Shown here: in pieces, positions 25,521-33,152 of the stretch
Layout of the letters: every line of letters begins with the position of its first letter
Numbering within the stretch: the first letter of the stretch is position 1
Assembly (NCBI GenBank): GCA_011522915.1
Contig: WTIA01000115.1
Span: 1 to 36,502 of the forward strand
From: Methanobacteriota archaeon
GTDB lineage: Archaea > Thermoplasmatota > Poseidoniia > Poseidoniales > Poseidoniaceae
Direction of reading: 5' to 3'
Length of the DNA stretch: 36,502 nucleotides
Notes under the pieces: model-generated
Told to the model about the DNA's origin: nothing
Database searches by the model: none
The model's input: the letters and a program-made list of their open reading frames with translations, nothing else
Made by a program: the position numbers and the translations under genes

Positions 25521-27575
25521 TCATTCTTCCTCGATAAAAGGAGGCGGAACGTCTGTAAACACTCGTTTTTCAAAACCTCTAAACATTGCACCAGCCGCCA
25601 CAATCACTCCCATTATAATCCCGATAACACCTATCACTAATGCCCTATTTTGTTCGGTTTCACTCTCTTCCATAACCGGCTGGTTTTCGTCATCATTTTC
25701 AAGCAAAGGAGAAACCCACCATATTGAGAAATTATTACTGGTGTAAATTGCGATATTTGGGCTTGTCCAAACGGATGAATTATTGTCCGCAACCAGAACT
25801 TCAAACCTCCAATCAAGGCGGTTAACAGGTCTAGGAACCAAGTCCTTTGCAATATTGATTTCACAGGTTGTATTGATTTGTGAATGTGCGATTAATGCAC
25901 AATCTGATAGATCGATAGAAAAGTTCGTATTATTCAATCGAATTGCAAGCACAAAACCATCACCCTCGTTGTCGACGACGTTCACTGAGATTGAGAAATT
26001 ATTAGAATAATTTTCACCACCTACTGGGCCTTGTAAAACCGAGATTGAAGGAGCGCTATTTTGACTCAAGTTCTCGACCCCTGTAGCTATCAAGCCGAAA
26101 CCAATTTTGTCACCCTCAATACCCAACATGCCTGGGTTACTACCATTGTACAAATCATTTGCAATCACTTCAACCTTGACCCATTCCAAACCATTTACCT
26201 CAGATGCAGGTAGGCGAACCATCACAGTTGTTTCATTCGTTGAATTATACGAAAGAGGACTAGCAAACGACTCGTAGTACATTTGGCTATATCCAGAACT
26301 TCCAATATCGTCATCGATTGCAAACCTGCCATCTGAAGTATGCACGACCAATCTCAAATCATCGATGTCATAGCCGTGTGGCCTAGCGTTGTAGGACAAT
26401 ACAACCTCAATATCCTCACCATTAACCGGAGAGAAATACTTGCTCCACGATTCGTTTTCAACAAGGAATGGGCCACTAGCTCCCGCACCATCCCAAGGAT
26501 TGGAAATGAGATTGCTCATATTTCCGCCACGTGCACCCAATACATCGGTCCAATCTTCAATAAAGTAAGAATCGTGAGCAAAATATCCGTTCTCAAAAGA
26601 ATCGAGCGACGGCCTTCCATAACCCTGCATTCCATCTGGGGCCTCACCAGTTATTCCGATTGCAGAGGCTGCCAACATGGCCCGTAGAAGCGGAGCAGAA
26701 GGGGTGTATCCATATTCATCTTCAATCAGTTGTTGAAGGAGGGCGGTGAAAGAGGCCGCCATCGGTGTAGCCATAGAGGTTCCAGTCATTGGAAGAGAAT
26801 CGTTGTTCATACTGTCCACGACGCCGTCGGCCTTTGCCGAGACGATAGACATACCAGGGGCAGCAACAAAAGTTCCTCTTCGATTATTGATGTCAGGTCC
26901 ATGTGAACTACTAGGCCACAAACTACCATTTTCTTCACCGTCACTTGCTGCAACCGAAACAACGTTGTAAGCGTTGGATGGTTCGAGCATCACACCGCCA
27001 GTATTTCCAGGAGCAACAAAGACAAGCGACCAAGGATTCTCAATCGTATATCTATCGATCATCTCGCTCCTTTCGGTATAATTTTGGGAATTATCCCCCC
27101 ACGACCACGAGTTAATTACGGCGCCAAATTTTGCCGACTCTTCCAACAAGGTAGTTACATCCTCTGGTGCTTGCCATCCTTCCGAATCAACAATGTCTTG
27201 GACAACTAATTTTGCGCCACTAGAAATCGAAGTCATATCCCCCTCGCCATCAACTGGGTTGCATGCTAAAATTCCAGCGATGTGTGTGCCGTGCTTGAAT
27301 TGTTGATGTCCTTGAGTATCCCAATCATCGACCGAATCATTCATGTGCACGATTTTTCGATGGCCATCTCCTGGAATTCCAACATCTAAGGTTGAATTTC
27401 TGAAACAACTGTGGTCCATGTCTATTCCAGTATCCGCAACGGCGATTATAACGCCACTACCATCTAGGTATGCAAGACTAGATTCCTCTTCAACGAACAT
27501 CACATTTTCCGACGCTATAACTGGATTCACCATGCAAACCACTAATCCAAAAATTAGCAGTATTGCGCCTCGCAT
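25521..27575 (-). CDS. Secreted, membrane-anchored subtilisin-family serine protease (S8)
   Basis: This is a 684-aa protein. An N-terminal signal peptide (GAILLIFGLVVCMVNPVIAS) is followed directly by the S8 domain. The catalytic Asp is in VADTGIDMDH (Asp48), His in KHGTHIAG (His95), the oxyanion Asn in VAPGNTGG (Asn191) and Ser in MTGTSMATPMA (Ser267). An extracytoplasmic region of about 300 residues follows, rich in Asn/Ser and N-x-S/T sites, with beta-sandwich-like segments. A C-terminal membrane helix (ALVIGVIGIIMGVIVAAGAMF) is followed by a short charged tail. The protease is thus tethered to the cell surface facing outward. It probably degrades environmental protein, in line with the M28 and S15 enzymes nearby. 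It lies 76 bp upstream of the actin-like gene on the same strand; no functional tie is evident. Confidence 0.94.
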   Translation of the reverse strand: MRGAILLIFGLVVCMVNPVIASENVMFVEEESSLAYLDGSGVIIAVADTGIDMDHSCFRNSTLDVGIPGDGHRKIVHMNDSVDDWDTQGHQQFKHGTHIAGILACNPVDGEGDMTSISSGAKLVVQDIVDSEGWQAPEDVTTLLEESAKFGAVINSWSWGDNSQNYTERSEMIDRYTIENPWSLVFVAPGNTGGVMLEPSNAYNVVSVAASDGEENGSLWPSSSHGPDINNRRGTFVAAPGMSIVSAKADGVVDSMNNDSLPMTGTSMATPMAASFTALLQQLIEDEYGYTPSAPLLRAMLAASAIGITGEAPDGMQGYGRPSLDSFENGYFAHDSYFIEDWTDVLGARGGNMSNLISNPWDGAGASGPFLVENESWSKYFSPVNGEDIEVVLSYNARPHGYDIDDLRLVVHTSDGRFAIDDDIGSSGYSQMYYESFASPLSYNSTNETTVMVRLPASEVNGLEWVKVEVIANDLYNGSNPGMLGIEGDKIGFGLIATGVENLSQNSAPSISVLQGPVGGENYSNNFSISVNVVDNEGDGFVLAIRLNNTNFSIDLSDCALIAHSQINTTCEINIAKDLVPRPVNRLDWRFEVLVADNNSSVWTSPNIAIYTSNNFSIWWVSPLLENDDENQPVMEESETEQNRALVIGVIGIIMGVIVAAGAMFRGFEKRVFTDVPPPFIEEE

Positions 27576-27635
27576 ACAGGCTGTGAAAACCCTCTAACGG
27601 TTGAAGATTTAGACAAACGGCATCGCGCCAGCGCG

Positions 27636-27641
27636 TTTAAG
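27636..27641 (+). promoter_or_regulatory. Candidate TATA element for the LX-prefoldin-ftsY operon
   Basis: The element TTTAAG lies about 27 nt upstream of the ATG of the ribosomal LX gene, inside the 90-bp divergent gap with the subtilase gene. At this distance transcription would begin at or next to the start codon, giving a leaderless message, as is common in archaea. The match is weak. Confidence 0.3.
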
Positions 27642-27665
27642 ACACATTCCTCGGTCGGCGGGTTC

Positions 27666-27935
27666 ATGCAAGCCTTCCGAGTATCCGGCACAGCACCTTT
27701 CGGTAGCCAGCGACAAAAGTTCAACATGGACATTGTAGCTAGTTCAGTGGACGATGCAGAACACCGCTGTTATTCCATTATTGGTTCACGACACAAAGCA
27801 AATCGCCGTGCAATCCAAATCGATTCTGTAAAAGAAATAGACCCGCGCACCTCAACCGAACCTATGGTAATCAATGCGTTTAGGGATCAAATTGAAGCCG
27901 CAGGCGGTCCTATAGCGCCTACAGAAGAAGAATGA
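27666..27935 (+). CDS. rplX: 50S ribosomal protein LX (L18a/L20a family)
   Basis: This is an 89-aa protein. It begins MQAFRVSGTAPFGSQRQKF, contains DDAEHRCYSIIGSRHKANRR and has an acidic tail. Length and pattern match archaeal LX, the counterpart of eukaryotic L18a, which binds the large subunit near the 23S/5S region. It opens a plus-strand row with prefoldin alpha and ftsY, an arrangement found in many euryarchaea (LX-pfdA-ftsY). That context strongly supports the assignment despite the short length. ATG 27666 is the first in frame and fits the conserved start. Confidence 0.9.
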   Translation: MQAFRVSGTAPFGSQRQKFNMDIVASSVDDAEHRCYSIIGSRHKANRRAIQIDSVKEIDPRTSTEPMVINAFRDQIEAAGGPIAPTEEE

Positions 27936-27987
27936 TTTACAATCGTCGGGTTCTTCATAGAGGGACCTCTCGCCTAGGGTGAGTGAC

Positions 27988-28491
27988 ATGGTTGATTCAA
28001 ACGAATTACAAAGAATGGCTCGACTGGTTGATATAAACCGTCAGAGGCTTGAAGAAATCAACCAACAAATCGAGAGAATAGAAGCTGTACAACTGGAGCA
28101 CGACGACACAAGGCGTGCACTAGAAGCACTATCCTCTGGCAAAGGAGGACACCTAGCTCTTGGTGCGGGTGTAATGGTTCCTATACCCAGTAAACCTACC
28201 ACAATTGTTGATTTAGGCAGCGGAGTATTCGGAGAAAGATCTCCCGAAAACGCAGGGGAATTGGTCACCAAAAGGTTGGAAGACCTAACAGAATTGAAAT
28301 CACAATTTGAAGGGGAAGCGGCAATGTTAACTCAGAGAATCGAAGAGTTGGCAACCACTTTCGAACAAGCCGCAAAGAGTATGACAGAATCAAAGCCAGA
28401 GGCCAAGGAAGCGGCTGTAACAGAAACCGAAGAGAAACCATCTCGCCGCAGAAGAAAAGGAATTGGCGGAGAACTAACCTTGGATGATTAG
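27988..28491 (+). CDS. pfdA: Prefoldin subunit alpha
   Basis: This is a 167-aa protein from ATG 27988. A GTG at 27979 overlaps a good GGTGAG Shine-Dalgarno site that is correctly placed for the ATG. The first and last thirds are helical with heptads (RQRLEEINQQIERIEAV; DLTELKSQFEGEAAML). The centre holds the prefoldin-alpha beta-hairpin region (LALGAGVMVPIPSKPTTIVD). Prefoldin is a hexameric chaperone that hands unfolded proteins to the thermosome; the beta subunit is encoded elsewhere. The C-terminal tail is unusually long, charged and basic (KPSRRRRKGIGG). It sits between LX and ftsY as in other euryarchaea. Confidence 0.92.
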   Translation: MVDSNELQRMARLVDINRQRLEEINQQIERIEAVQLEHDDTRRALEALSSGKGGHLALGAGVMVPIPSKPTTIVDLGSGVFGERSPENAGELVTKRLEDLTELKSQFEGEAAMLTQRIEELATTFEQAAKSMTESKPEAKEAAVTETEEKPSRRRRKGIGGELTLDD

Positions 28492-28499
28492 GTGAGAAA

Positions 28500-29924
28500 A
28501 TGGGCTTATTCGATAAATTCCGAAAAAAGGTCAGGGATGCTGCATCCGTTGTTGATGAAAGCACTATCTCTGCAGAGGAAGGGACCGAAGAAGCAGCAAA
28601 AGCACTTTCACAACAGAAAGAGTTTGAAGAATCTCAACAAAAAGAAGAGGAAGATACAGTTACTACCCCCGTAGAAGAATTCTCAAACGACTCAGAAGAA
28701 GATTGGGAGGATTTTGAGAATGATGAAGACCTCCAACTTCCATCTAACAATGATGATGAATGGGATGATTGGGAAGAAGAAGAGGAGTATTCACTGCCAA
28801 CGCAATTAACTCGTAAGGAAAAGAAAATTCTAGCCAAGGAAGCCAAAAAAGAGGCTGCTAGGAAAAAAGCCCAACAGAAGGAAATGAAAAAGAGAGGCGC
28901 TAAAGAAGTCAAGAGGCTGGCAGGCTCCAAAGTAGACCTCCACATGATGCGGACGACAACAGGGCGCCAATTAGTGGAAGTCAAGGCTGCGCCTACTGGA
29001 AGTATTGGCAGTGTTGACGATGAAGGAATCACAATCGATCTCGGTGGAGGTGTTGTTGAATCCGGAGGTCGCGTTATCAAAGAAAGCGATGGACTGGACA
29101 ACCTCCTTGAAGAACTTGAATGGATTATGTTAGAATCAGATATTTCATCTGACGCGGTTACAGCGGTGATGGGGGCATTAAAACGCAACCTAATCGGTCA
29201 AAGACTGAGGAAGGGCGCAGACCTGTCTATGGTTCTGGAAGCGAGTCTTAAGAGGGCACTGCGAGGAATTTTGAAAGCAGGATATTGGGATTTTTATGCT
29301 TCAATTCAGAGCTTTATCGACAAAGGAGATACCCCTGCAGTGATCATGTTCGTAGGAGTAAATGGTACCGGGAAAACAACAACCGTCGCAAAAGTTGCTC
29401 ACAATTTGCAAAAGCGCGGGCTATCTGTGATAGCAGCGGCTGGAGACACCTTCAGAGCAGGCGCTATTGAACAACTCGAAACCCATTGTGAAAGGCTAGG
29501 TATTCGTTGCGTCTCCTCTCAAAGAGGAGGAGATAGTGCTGCAATAGCGAGAGACGCAGTGGATTCGGCTAGGGCAAAAGGAATTGATGTCGTTCTAGTC
29601 GATACGGCGGGAAGAATGCAAAATAAGTCCAATTTGATGGCGGAATTAGAGAAAGTTAGACGCGTGGCAAATCCTCATCTTACTCTATTTGTCGGCGACG
29701 CTTTAGCTGGAAACGATGCAGTAGACCAAGCAAAGAATTTCCAACAGATGTTGAAATTCGACGGCGCAGTCCTAACTAAGTTAGACACCGATGCCAAAGG
29801 TGGGGCTGGGCTATCGATTGCCCATGCAACAGGCCAACCGATTGTGCTCTGTGGCGTAGGTCAAGAGTATGACGATCTAATGCAGTTCGACCCAGATTGG
29901 TTGCTACAACAACTATTCGAGTGA
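28500..29924 (+). CDS. ftsY: Signal recognition particle receptor FtsY
   Basis: This is a 474-aa GTPase that docks SRP-ribosome complexes at the membrane. The N-terminal ~150 residues are strongly acidic and then Lys-rich (WEDFENDEDLQ, KKEAARKKAQQKEMKKRG), the membrane-associating A region. The NG domain follows. G1 is GVNGTGKTTTVAKVA. The DTFRAGAIEQL motif, G3 VDTAGRMQNK and G4 TKLDTDAKGG are typical of FtsY. A GGTGAG Shine-Dalgarno site lies directly after the pfdA stop and 3 nt before ATG 28500. The A region is long for an archaeal FtsY. The gene completes the conserved LX-pfdA-ftsY row. Confidence 0.97.
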   Translation: MGLFDKFRKKVRDAASVVDESTISAEEGTEEAAKALSQQKEFEESQQKEEEDTVTTPVEEFSNDSEEDWEDFENDEDLQLPSNNDDEWDDWEEEEEYSLPTQLTRKEKKILAKEAKKEAARKKAQQKEMKKRGAKEVKRLAGSKVDLHMMRTTTGRQLVEVKAAPTGSIGSVDDEGITIDLGGGVVESGGRVIKESDGLDNLLEELEWIMLESDISSDAVTAVMGALKRNLIGQRLRKGADLSMVLEASLKRALRGILKAGYWDFYASIQSFIDKGDTPAVIMFVGVNGTGKTTTVAKVAHNLQKRGLSVIAAAGDTFRAGAIEQLETHCERLGIRCVSSQRGGDSAAIARDAVDSARAKGIDVVLVDTAGRMQNKSNLMAELEKVRRVANPHLTLFVGDALAGNDAVDQAKNFQQMLKFDGAVLTKLDTDAKGGAGLSIAHATGQPIVLCGVGQEYDDLMQFDPDWLLQQLFE

Positions 29925-29933
29925 GGGGATTTG

Positions 29934-30305
29934 ATGTCACAGGAATTTTTTGACGATGAATCAAGCGCTCACCTTTTCCAGTTAGTTCACATGCTACAAA
30001 GAAGTGCTATGATGCACATGGGCATGCTTCAAGATAGCGAGGGAAGAGTCCACTACAACCTCGGTGAAACAAAAGCAGCAATAGATACACTATCAATGCT
30101 GAAAACCAAGATGAAAGGCAATCTTACTCCTAAAGAAAGCACTATGCTGAACGGAATAATATCCGAATTACAATTACAGTTTGTTAAAGCTCCTGCAAGG
30201 CAGCGCGCACTAGAAGACCAGGTGGCCGAGTCTGAAGCGGTAAGAGAAACATTCACCAATCCCCAAGAAGGCCCTTCGGAAATCATCTCAGATGAAGAAG
30301 AATAA
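29934..30305 (+). CDS. DUF1844-like protein
   Basis: This is a 123-aa protein from ATG 29934 with GAGGGG just upstream; the ORF-track start is a TTG. The pattern HLFQLVHMLQRSAMMHMG, then ETKAAIDTLSMLKTKMKGNLTPKE, then LQLQFVKA matches the bacterial DUF1844 family, which has a conserved ID-x-L-x-x-L-x-x-K-T-x-G-N-L segment. The function of that family is unknown. It is all-helical and Met-rich, with an acidic C-terminal tail (SDEEE). It lies 9 bp after ftsY and is probably co-transcribed, which hints at a role near protein export or the membrane. That hint is inference. Confidence 0.75.
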   Translation: MSQEFFDDESSAHLFQLVHMLQRSAMMHMGMLQDSEGRVHYNLGETKAAIDTLSMLKTKMKGNLTPKESTMLNGIISELQLQFVKAPARQRALEDQVAESEAVRETFTNPQEGPSEIISDEEE

Positions 30306-30335
30306 CACCTTTCAGCCGATTTATGCGGTTGATTC

Positions 30336-31019
30336 ATGAGTGTGAAGTATTTCACATACACGTTAGCCATGGTTAAAGTAACCGATGTTGTAGATGATGA
30401 GGCGCCAACAGTCCTTCTTGTCGATAATAACCAGATGTCTTTACACAGACTAACCAATATATTCCGCCAAAGAGAGTTTAACGTCGTAACTTGCGAAGAC
30501 GGCGACAGAGCAGTGGATGAATACATCCGATTGGACCCTGAATTAGTGGTTATATCTCTTGATATTCCATCTATGGACGGCCATCTTGCAGCACTTGAGA
30601 TGCGAGAACATGGAAAGGATTGCAGGATATTATTTTCAGCACCTAAACGCCAAGCCCAATTGGCTCAGGATGCTACCTATTCAGCCGGAGCCATTGGTTG
30701 GGTTGAAAAGCCAATTACTGCAGCCGCAATAGACTCGATTTGGAGTTTGGTTTTGGGACCCATTCCTGAAGCACCAGGTCTAGAGGACCTAGATTCAATT
30801 CATCCAGTAGAAGAGATGATTGAGGTTGAAAGTGATGAGGGGCCAATGCCATTACCAGACCTACCTGCCATTGCACCATTGCCAATTAATCCATTACCGG
30901 TTGAGCAAAGAGTCCAACCCAAGCGTTCTAGCAAAGGCAAACGCCTCGTCATAGTATTGATGATATTTACTGGATTGGGGGCTGCTGGTTGGTATGCGTG
31001 GTCGAATGGACTGATTTGA
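30336..31019 (+). CDS. Membrane-anchored pseudo-receiver (CheY-like) protein
   Basis: This is a 227-aa protein. A GGTTGAT element supports ATG 30336; ATG 30369 is the alternative. The N-terminal half is a response-regulator receiver fold. TVLLVDNNQMS carries only one of the usual acidic pair, the conserved Ser/Thr is in RILFSAPK, and the conserved Lys is in VEKPI (Lys125). At the phospho-acceptor position the usual LVLLDxxMPxMDG reads VVISLDIPSMDG, so Asp is replaced by Ser74. A Pro-rich linker (PLPDLPAIAPLPINPLP) leads to a single C-terminal membrane helix (LVIVLMIFTGLGAAGWYAW). No output domain or kinase gene is nearby. It probably acts as a phosphorylation-independent interaction module at the membrane. 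Its 3' end overlaps the convergent gene by 53 bp. Confidence 0.82.
   Translation: MSVKYFTYTLAMVKVTDVVDDEAPTVLLVDNNQMSLHRLTNIFRQREFNVVTCEDGDRAVDEYIRLDPELVVISLDIPSMDGHLAALEMREHGKDCRILFSAPKRQAQLAQDATYSAGAIGWVEKPITAAAIDSIWSLVLGPIPEAPGLEDLDSIHPVEEMIEVESDEGPMPLPDLPAIAPLPINPLPVEQRVQPKRSSKGKRLVIVLMIFTGLGAAGWYAWSNGLI
30341..30356. promoter_or_regulatory. Short inverted repeat at the start of the pseudo-receiver gene
   Basis: TGTGAA-GTAT-TTCACA is a perfect 6-bp inverted repeat. It overlaps the first codons if ATG 30336 is used, or sits 12 bp upstream of the alternative ATG 30369. It could be a protein-binding site if the downstream start is real. The evidence is weak. Confidence 0.25.
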
Positions 31020-31311
31020 CCTGCCCACTTAGACCAATAGGTATCAATGCAATACGTCCATCCGGCAAGGTTTGACGAATGTATCCGTCTTGATTTATGG
31101 GGATTTGTTGCAGTGCAACCTTCTCAACCCTACTACCTGCCGGTGCTCGAATTACTTCAGACACTTTGTAATTCGTAGAAGACAATAATTCCAAATCGCC
31201 GTCCTTTAATTTTGAATCCAAAAGCCGATTGCTATTCCAGAAATTCCACACCATCCATCCAATTCCAACAGACAAAGGTCCACCAACAAGGAAAGCGACG
31301 ACTAAACTCAT
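30967..31311 (-). CDS. Small membrane-anchored hypothetical protein
   Basis: This is a 114-aa protein with one N-terminal hydrophobic segment (LVVAFLVGGPLSVGIGWMVW). A soluble domain of about 85 residues follows, containing DGYIRQTLPDGRIALIPIGL, which looks like a small beta-structured domain. I do not recognise a family. Its start overlaps the pyrF stop by 4 bp (ATGA), so it is translationally coupled to pyrF. Its last 53 bp lie antisense to the membrane-helix end of the convergent pseudo-receiver gene. Confidence 0.72.
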   Translation of the reverse strand: MSLVVAFLVGGPLSVGIGWMVWNFWNSNRLLDSKLKDGDLELLSSTNYKVSEVIRAPAGSRVEKVALQQIPINQDGYIRQTLPDGRIALIPIGLSGQVKSVHSTTHTNQQPPIQ

Positions 31312-32117
31312 GATTCTCTCTCAATTAATGCGTTCCAGGAAACTTCGGCGTATGATTTTGCAGAGGCGCGAGGGTTTTTAGAGCGATGGATCCCACTTCC
31401 GACAATAATACAATCAGAACCAGCTAGAACCGCTTCTCTTGGGTCTCCATATCTTTGGCCCATTTCTCCATCGCCTACTGCTAAGTTAACCCCTGGAGTC
31501 CAAATCATTTTTTCTTGGCCTACCTTTTTTCGTAATTCAGACAATTCTTCAGGTCTTGACCCGTTGCCGATAAATCCGAAAACACCAGGGTGCTCTCTTC
31601 CTTTAGTCACCACTTGGTCAGTATATTCAGGCGATAGTAAGTTGCCACGGCTTGACATCTGAGCGAGTAATAAAACCCCGCCAACTCTTCCAACATCACC
31701 CCATCCTGCTTGCAACCCGTCGACTACATCAGGTCCACTGATTAGGTGTGACGTCACGAGGTCAGACCAACTTCGAATATCGTAAATACCAGCCATCTGA
31801 GAACGACTAATTTTACCAATATCCGCAAATTTCCTGTCTTCGAAAATCAGTAAATCTGCTTCCTTTGCCGCAGTGCAGAAATCCTTCCATTTTTCTGCAC
31901 TCCAATCATCGACCAGATCAACATGGGTCTTCAAAGCTGCAATGTAAGGCCCGACTTCTTCAAGGAGTTCAAACAATCCAGACATGGTGTTTCTGTCTGC
32001 AGCAAGGCAGACTAGAGATTGCTTTCGCGCTGAAACCTCCATGTATTTTCTAGCGATTTCAGATGTTGAATTTAACCAACGCGCACCCCAAACTTCGCTC
32101 GCCATTATACGAGGCAT
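31308..32117 (-). CDS. pyrF: Orotidine-5'-phosphate decarboxylase, eukaryotic (URA3-like) type
   Basis: This is a 269-aa protein from ATG 32117; the ORF-track start is a TTG and ATG 32105 is also possible. It catalyses the last step of UMP synthesis. The sequence follows the eukaryotic group: the catalytic Lys lies in ALKTHVDLV, and the Asp-Lys-Asp triad in FEDRKFADIGK. LLLAQMSSRGNL and GFIGNGSRP follow, and the phosphate-binding end is IIVGSGIHRS. Most archaeal OMP decarboxylases are shorter (about 215-230 aa) with a D-x-K-x-x-D-I-P style motif, so this gene is of a different lineage. It lies 14 bp downstream of the SDR gene and is coupled to the small membrane protein. Confidence 0.93.
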   Translation of the reverse strand: MPRIMASEVWGARWLNSTSEIARKYMEVSARKQSLVCLAADRNTMSGLFELLEEVGPYIAALKTHVDLVDDWSAEKWKDFCTAAKEADLLIFEDRKFADIGKISRSQMAGIYDIRSWSDLVTSHLISGPDVVDGLQAGWGDVGRVGGVLLLAQMSSRGNLLSPEYTDQVVTKGREHPGVFGFIGNGSRPEELSELRKKVGQEKMIWTPGVNLAVGDGEMGQRYGDPREAVLAGSDCIIVGSGIHRSKNPRASAKSYAEVSWNALIERES

Positions 32118-32131
32118 AGTTAGGATGTGTG

Positions 32132-33097
32132 TCAATCTTGCGCCTTTACCGAATTAACAGAGTCGACTAATGTAGTTACTACTTCATAATCAGGTAAGTC
32201 TAGCGCAGAGAAAGAATCACCGACGTCATAACCGACTTGTATCCCTATGCTATTTTTTAATTGTTTAACCGATAACTTCGGATGGAAAATTGCTAGAACA
32301 TACGCAAGCATTCTTGGCAATTTTTTTGTTGCATACTTTTTTGGAAGATTTGATGAAAGTAGTTGGCCGATTTCACTCATCCACAAACCCTTCTTGTGAA
32401 TGATGTATCGCTCTCTATCCTCGCCCATTTCGAGAGCATTGACATGCGCAATAGCAACATCACGCACATCGACGAAATTTATGTGCACGTCTAAAACAAA
32501 AGGAGGCCCCTTGATGAAATGCTTCAGGTAAGACATGGAACCTTCAAGGTGCCTTTTGTGTAAAATCGGACCAAAAACAATTGAGGGGTGTATGGTAACT
32601 AGGCGCACATTCCTTCCTTCCGCCCATTTTCTGATTATTTTTTCAGCCTGAGCTTTTGCGAATCCGTACGAGTTTCTCTGCTCTGAAGCGTCATTACACC
32701 AATCCTGACTCGTGAAAATTTTCCCATTTTCAAATATTGTAGAACGTATTGCTGCTACCGACGAGGTATGTATTACTCGCTTTACATCATCCATAATACT
32801 GCAGAGATTTTCAACACCTATTACAGAGGGATCTACAACGTCGCGTTTCACATCCTTAGCGCCAACATAAAGCGCAGCAGCGCAATGAATTACATCTTCA
32901 CATCCATCAACCGCCTTCCTAAGAGATTCAATATCGAAAAGGTCTGCTTTTACGACTTCTAAATTTTCACTTTCCGGGAAAATTTCGGCCAGAGACAAAT
33001 CGCGAAGCATAGCTCTAACCCTATAACCTCTGCTCAATAACTCACAAACAACATGAGCGCCAATAAAACCGCTGGCGCCGGTTACTAATACAGTCAT
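32132..33097 (-). CDS. NAD(P)-dependent epimerase/reductase, extended SDR family
   Basis: This is a 321-aa protein. The ORF-track start at 33232 runs through the divergent gene's signal region; ATG 33097 (MTVLVTGASGF) fits the Rossmann start. The nucleotide motif is TGASGFIGAHVV. The catalytic Ser-Tyr-Lys set is HTSSVAA and then SYGFAKAQAEK. The pattern IHPSIVFGP, with a 3-beta-HSD/dihydroflavonol-reductase-like layout, is typical of extended SDRs. These reduce keto groups or epimerise sugar nucleotides or sterol-like substrates; the substrate here cannot be told. It leads a minus-strand row with pyrF and is divergent from the S15 lipoprotein gene with 55 bp between starts. Confidence 0.88.
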   Translation of the reverse strand: MTVLVTGASGFIGAHVVCELLSRGYRVRAMLRDLSLAEIFPESENLEVVKADLFDIESLRKAVDGCEDVIHCAAALYVGAKDVKRDVVDPSVIGVENLCSIMDDVKRVIHTSSVAAIRSTIFENGKIFTSQDWCNDASEQRNSYGFAKAQAEKIIRKWAEGRNVRLVTIHPSIVFGPILHKRHLEGSMSYLKHFIKGPPFVLDVHINFVDVRDVAIAHVNALEMGEDRERYIIHKKGLWMSEIGQLLSSNLPKKYATKKLPRMLAYVLAIFHPKLSVKQLKNSIGIQVGYDVGDSFSALDLPDYEVVTTLVDSVNSVKAQD

Positions 33098-33152
33098 ACA
33101 CATCGCATACATAGCAGGGTCATCTTCTTGCCGCATGGGTGATACGCACAAT

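Noticed and set aside
28634-29188. 184-aa Ser-rich minus-strand ORF
   Set aside because: It is the antisense of the acidic, Lys-rich region of ftsY; its Ser/Phe repeats simply mirror Glu/Asp/Lys codons.
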